From CAYNWT01 sp964450955 (lineage in GTDB: Bacteria > Planctomycetota > Planctomycetia > Planctomycetales > Planctomycetaceae): 64,000 nucleotides of DNA. Below the pieces are notes generated by a model. The model was given only the letters and a program-made list of their open reading frames with translations, was not told the origin of the DNA and made no database searches. The translations under genes were made by a program, and so were the position numbers. Below are positions 60,480 through 64,000 of this stretch, piece after piece. The first letter of the stretch is position 1; each line of letters starts with the position of its first letter. The stretch is from contig CAYVFI010000026.1 of NCBI GenBank assembly GCA_964450955.1, positions 42,261-106,260 on the forward strand, read 5' to 3'.

Positions 60480-61364
60480 ATGAATGCTCAGTCACAAGCC
60501 GCCGGTTCAACGCGGTCTGACTCGCCCTTTCTTTGCACAACCAGAGCCGACCGCACAGTCTCATGGTTACTGGCAAGTCTGTTGTGCCTCGCGTTGTTAG
60601 CATCTGTGCTTGCGATCGTGTGGCTGACAAATCTCTCGCAGCAGTCCGACTTGAGTTTGGGTGGAACCGGGCTCGGCACCTTCGAATACTTGTTCGGGGC
60701 GCCCGTTCCGCAACAAGCTTTGGATGTGCTGACACCGGAAGATCCAACAGACGACCCCTCGCACGTTCCAGAGACCAGTATTGAAGCCGAGTTAACCGCG
60801 ATTGTTGAGCAGCTTGGTGAACTTGATGCAGAACTGGTCGACGAACCGCCCGGCGGCCAAAAGGGAACCGGTATTGGTGATGGCGCTGAGCCCGGTGTGA
60901 TTGTGGTGCCGCCAGACGACAGTCGGCCGCAGCGATGGTTCTTCAGCATCGATCGCATTGCATCAATTGACGAATACACTCAGATGCTGGACCAGTTGGG
61001 TATCGAACTGGGAACCTTCGATGCCGCCGGCTTCGTCTACCTGACAAACGTGCGTTCGAAGATGCCCGGCCAACGTCGCCCCACAGCCAGCCGCGACGAC
61101 CGCTTCTACACAGTCTGGCAAAATGGCTCACTCGCGCAGATGGACCACCAACTGTTCCGCCGCGCCAGAGTCGATCGGCTTCCGACTCGCCCCATGGTTC
61201 ATTTCTTCAGTCCGCAGCTGGAGTCTCAGCTGGCCGCGATGGAACTTGAAGCAACCAAGAAGAACGGCCGGAAGCTTAAGGATGTCCGACGGACGTCGTT
61301 CCAGTTACGTAAGCTTAGCGGCCGGTTTGTGCTTTACGTCAGTCAGCAACACTTCCGAGACTAG
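60480..61364 (+). CDS. hypothetical single-span membrane protein
   Basis: 294 residues from ATG 60480, with an AGGAAG site upstream; the frame is open into the DUF72 gene (60375). One membrane helix (WLLASLLCLALLASVLAIVW, about 29-48) is followed by an acidic linker and a globular domain with RWFFSIDRIASIDEYTQMLD and FVYLTNVRSKMPG. No family is recognised; the soluble part would face the periplasm. Probably cotranscribed with DUF72. Confidence 0.7.
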   Translation: MNAQSQAAGSTRSDSPFLCTTRADRTVSWLLASLLCLALLASVLAIVWLTNLSQQSDLSLGGTGLGTFEYLFGAPVPQQALDVLTPEDPTDDPSHVPETSIEAELTAIVEQLGELDAELVDEPPGGQKGTGIGDGAEPGVIVVPPDDSRPQRWFFSIDRIASIDEYTQMLDQLGIELGTFDAAGFVYLTNVRSKMPGQRRPTASRDDRFYTVWQNGSLAQMDHQLFRRARVDRLPTRPMVHFFSPQLESQLAAMELEATKKNGRKLKDVRRTSFQLRKLSGRFVLYVSQQHFRD

Positions 61365-61424
61365 CCATAATCAAGACAACCACGCGCGTTGGCCGACTGG
61401 TCAGCCAGCGATCAGCCATTTTGG

Positions 61425-62252
61425 TTATCGCCCGGGAGCCAACGGTGGTAGCGGCAGCACGGTTGGAGCAGCCGGCCGGGTTTGATTTTGGACCGGCGAG
61501 GGGCTTGGAGCGATCGGAGCCTGATTCGCAGGAACCTGAATACCAGGTGCAAACGGTATGGATCGCACTGGAGCAATTGGTTGCGCGACTCCACGTTGCA
61601 GCTGAGGTACACCTGGCTGCTGCAGTTGGGTGGCAGCAGCATTCGGAACGACCTGGACTTCATTTCGAACCGAGCGGACGCCAGGTTCAAGTCGAGCGAT
61701 CGCAGCGGCAAGCAGACTTCCATACCGCGACGTTGCCTGACCTCGGACTGTCACCTGACCGTTTTGATCGGGATTGAATGACATCCCACGTATTTCTGTA
61801 ACGCGAGGCGTGATGGTGATCCATCGAGACACAGCCCGTTGACGACTCCGCGCCAGCATCGCCGCGCTAGGTACGAATCCAAGACGAAAGGTTGGACGAA
61901 CCTGTCTTTGCGTTTGCGAACTCCCGCCTGTCACAATTTGACGGGTCTGCCCACCGCTGTTGAATGTCCTGGATTGAAACGTCTGGCCATTACCCGGGCC
62001 GGCGAAGCCACTTCCATCGGGGTTGGCGAAGCCACTTTCCGTCTGTTCGGTTGGGCCTGTGGTAATCCCTTCGCCACCGAAGTCAGAGGTTTCAATCCCG
62101 TCACCGTCACCACCACCAACGGTCGCGTCACCAGTCCCTCCGTCAGTCTGGCCGCCGCCAGTCTGGCCGCCACCAACCTGACCTCCACCATCTTGGGCTT
62201 GAGCGACTCCAAGAGATGCAACGACAGTAAGAACGAACAGGATTCGGGTCAT
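61425..62252 (-). CDS. exported BON-domain-like protein
   Basis: 275 residues with signal peptide MTRILFVLTVVASLGVAQAQ. A Gly/Gln/Thr-rich low-complexity stretch (20-115) includes three GGGQ repeats. Residues about 135-205 (RVTEIRGMSFNPDQNGQVTV, RGQATSRYGSLLAAAIARLE, PGVRSVRNEVQVV) match the BON fold found in outer-membrane and secretin-associated proteins. The C-terminus is Pro/Gln-rich. It lies downstream of the lipoprotein and secretin genes on the same strand, so a role beside the secretin is plausible. Confidence 0.75.
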   Translation of the reverse strand: MTRILFVLTVVASLGVAQAQDGGGQVGGGQTGGGQTDGGTGDATVGGGDGDGIETSDFGGEGITTGPTEQTESGFANPDGSGFAGPGNGQTFQSRTFNSGGQTRQIVTGGSSQTQRQVRPTFRLGFVPSAAMLARSRQRAVSRWITITPRVTEIRGMSFNPDQNGQVTVRGQATSRYGSLLAAAIARLEPGVRSVRNEVQVVPNAAATQLQQPGVPQLQRGVAQPIAPVRSIPFAPGIQVPANQAPIAPSPSPVQNQTRPAAPTVLPLPPLAPGR

Positions 62253-62417
62253 TTTTCACTCCAGGTTAGGACCTATGTTGTCAATCGACCTAGAGTGAAT
62301 TTTAACCGCAACCCAGCGAATTAGGACTGGTGCTTTGCCCGGAAATGCTCCAATTTTTCACGATTCTTCCGATCAGCTTATGCTGCGCGGAGGACCGGTT
62401 TCACCCGGATGTATGGT

Positions 62418-63230
62418 TCAGTCCATCGGAGCAAAGTCATTGGCACTCAGTCCACTGCGTTCCGGGTCCGGTTTTGTGTTAGACAGTTGGAACCGCTTAC
62501 GCGGACGTGCGGGAGTGGAAACCGCGGGTGCCTGCCCCTTTGTTTGTCGGGCGAAGGGCTGCTTGCGGCGGATTGTCAGGCTCTTGAGCTGATCGGCCCC
62601 AGCACTTGCTTCGTGAATTTCAGTTTCTCCAATCCGTCTAACGTTGCGTCCCGCGATTGTCTTAGCGGCCTCTTCTGACACCGGAGCGGATTTTCGAGTG
62701 ACCGAAATCTTCGCCTTGCGAGCAGCACCATCCAGGCGAACGGAGTTCAGATCTGAGAAAGTCACCTCACCCGCTGGAGACGTGTACTTCACTCGCATGG
62801 TGCAAGTCGTTTCCATGCCCTGATTCTTCGGGTATGGCACCGGAATGTGATAAGAGTGCCCAACGGCAGTCTCTGCGTAGACGGCCTCGAGATCCTGAGA
62901 ACTCAGAACCATTTTGTGAACGGGTTGGGTTTGCTCAGCGACAGTTCCATGATCGTCGAAAAGATAGACAGTCACAGTTCCATCGACCTTGCTGGAGGCG
63001 CTGTCTCCTGCAGTGAAAAACAGCACCTGTCCCAGCACGCCTCGCCTCGGTCCATTCGGAACTTTTCCGACGCCGGGTTCCCAAAGGCACACAATCTTCG
63101 TGACACTTGGTAACGGCGCGGTATCAACGGTCGCCTTGGGTGCCAGTGCAGCCGTCAACCCTCGGGAGGCCGTGCAGCCAACCGAACCGAGAAAAGCCAC
63201 GCTCAAGAGAATTGCTGAGAGTTGTCGCAT
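62418..63230 (-). CDS. lipoprotein in the secretin operon
   Basis: 270 residues from ATG 63230; the frame extends upstream to 63506 inside the secretin gene. The signal MRQLSAILLSVAFLGSVGCT ends in a lipobox Cys. The middle has a beta-sandwich character (VKYTSPAGEVTFSDLNSVRL); the last 60 residues are basic and disordered. No family is recognised. It starts four bases after the secretin stop, so it is surely cotranscribed and may be an accessory or pilotin-like lipoprotein. Confidence 0.78.
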   Translation of the reverse strand: MRQLSAILLSVAFLGSVGCTASRGLTAALAPKATVDTAPLPSVTKIVCLWEPGVGKVPNGPRRGVLGQVLFFTAGDSASSKVDGTVTVYLFDDHGTVAEQTQPVHKMVLSSQDLEAVYAETAVGHSYHIPVPYPKNQGMETTCTMRVKYTSPAGEVTFSDLNSVRLDGAARKAKISVTRKSAPVSEEAAKTIAGRNVRRIGETEIHEASAGADQLKSLTIRRKQPFARQTKGQAPAVSTPARPRKRFQLSNTKPDPERSGLSANDFAPMD

Positions 63231-63234
63231 CTGG

Positions 63235-64000
63235 CTACTTTTCCCCTCGATCTCGAAGTCGCTTGAAGAACTCACCCGGACGACGAACAGCCGATGATCG
63301 TCGTTTAGGCCTCTCTGATTTAGAGCTGGTCCCCGACATTGGCTGAATCGCATTCGCAGGTTGATCCGTTGGCAATGCTCCGGCAGACGGGTAGTCCTGA
63401 AGCAGCCCTTCATTGGCCGGTTGCAAATTTCGATACTCTGGATTCGATGCACCTTGTCCTGGCACGGAGAACAAAGGGCCGTGAACCTCTTCAGCCTCGG
63501 ATTCAATGTAGTGCATTCGTTCGGCTTCGATTTGCTTGATCAACTCCGCATCAGCCTGAGTCTTGACGATCCGCGGCGTGAGGAAGATCAGGAGTTCAGA
63601 CCGAACTGTCTCCGTGGCGTCAAACCGGAATCCCTGCCCCAGCACCGGGATGTCGCCCAGCCACGGCACTTTTCGTTCCAAGGTGTTGTCCGACATCGAA
63701 ATGATGCCGCCAAATACTGCTGTCTGCCCATCTGCCAGAACGATGTCCCCTTCGGCAACAGAGACGTCTTTAATCGGCGATTCAATCACGGCACCGTTGT
63801 TGTCGGTTCCGATAGGCACACCCGCTCCGCCGAAGCTACTCTTTTCCGCGTACACTCGTAGCTGGACCGTATCGTCATCGGAAATTCGCGGCGTGACGGT
63901 CAGGATCACCCCGGCGTCATCACGAATCACGGTCGGCTGGATATATCCCAGCCCGTTTGTGGTGAACCCGTTAATTACGGGCACCTCCTGGCCTACTTGA
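63235..64000 (-). CDS. secretin (GspD/PilQ family), C-terminal part
   Basis: About 254 residues, open at the right edge of the window. The start lies outside. It contains the secretin core end: GVILTVTPRISDDDTVQLRV, VADGQTAVFGGIIS-type strand (VLADGQTAVFGGII), RKVPWLGDIPVLG and SELLIFLTPRIVKT. Secretins form the outer-membrane channel of type II/III secretion or type IV pili. The C-terminal extension after PRIV (about 110 residues, ending RRPGEFFKRLRDRGEK) is charged and may bind partner proteins. Confidence 0.93.
   Translation of the reverse strand, partial: QVGQEVPVINGFTTNGLGYIQPTVIRDDAGVILTVTPRISDDDTVQLRVYAEKSSFGGAGVPIGTDNNGAVIESPIKDVSVAEGDIVLADGQTAVFGGIISMSDNTLERKVPWLGDIPVLGQGFRFDATETVRSELLIFLTPRIVKTQADAELIKQIEAERMHYIESEAEEVHGPLFSVPGQGASNPEYRNLQPANEGLLQDYPSAGALPTDQPANAIQPMSGTSSKSERPKRRSSAVRRPGEFFKRLRDRGEK

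Overview
The window reads as a chromosomal segment of a planctomycete (order Planctomycetales; genus not assignable by eye). Several families point there: DUF1501 Tat protein, planctomycete cytochrome c fused to WD40 repeats, sulfatase, ThuA-like and Gfo/Idh/MocA secreted proteins, an ECF sigma factor, a Tyr/Thr/Val-rich repeat protein resembling planctomycete cell-wall proteins, and a fused aroDE gene. Genes lie on both strands with many short operons. No prophage, transposase, integrase, rRNA operon or CRISPR array was seen.

Layout. 1-9 kb: C-terminus of an MBL hydrolase, a GYF/bPH membrane protein, DUF1501 protein, a structured leader before a small ORF and an ECF sigma factor, then the cytochrome-WD40 protein and small hypotheticals. 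9-19.5 kb: large secreted protein, two small membrane proteins (one bracketed by inverted REP-like repeats), then a minus-strand run mogA, mutL, aroDE, aroK, prepilin peptidase. 20-27 kb: exported protein, TrmH, tRNA-His with promoter and terminator, argG, sulfatase, ilvD, ThuA-like. 28-36 kb: planctomycete-conserved membrane protein, ZIP transporter, SDR, FAD oxidoreductase, PcfJ-domain protein, and an ECF sigma fragment at an assembly gap (Ns 36391-36400). 36.7-46 kb: GH18 chitinase, YaiI, alkyltransferase-like/endonuclease V fusion, trpB, serine protease, bioB, prolyl oligopeptidase. 45.7-54 kb: DNA methyltransferase-Uma2 pair, metallopeptidase with lectin-like tail, MoxR-like ATPase, SnoaL-like protein, KAS III-like enzyme, Gfo/Idh/MocA oxidoreductase, repeat protein. 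55-64 kb: ferredoxin, glnA, EEP nuclease, truncated globin, DUF72, BON protein, lipoprotein and the C-terminal part of a secretin.

Metabolic genes are scattered rather than clustered: shikimate (aroDE, aroK), Trp (trpB), Arg (argG), branched-chain (ilvD), biotin (bioB), nitrogen assimilation (glnA), molybdopterin (mogA). DNA maintenance is represented by mutL, the AGT-like/EndoV fusion and the methyltransferase. The prepilin peptidase and the secretin/BON/lipoprotein group belong to type II secretion or type IV pilus machinery.

The most unusual signals are non-coding. A double-hairpin element occurs in three copies, each 0-7 nt after a stop codon and in the same orientation as the gene, with compensatory stem changes. 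A run of hairpins precedes the small ORF upstream of the ECF sigma gene. A 12-bp perfect hairpin ends 4 nt before the mutL start codon. REP-like inverted repeats bracket one membrane-protein gene. The two sides of the assembly gap look like the same sequence read twice.
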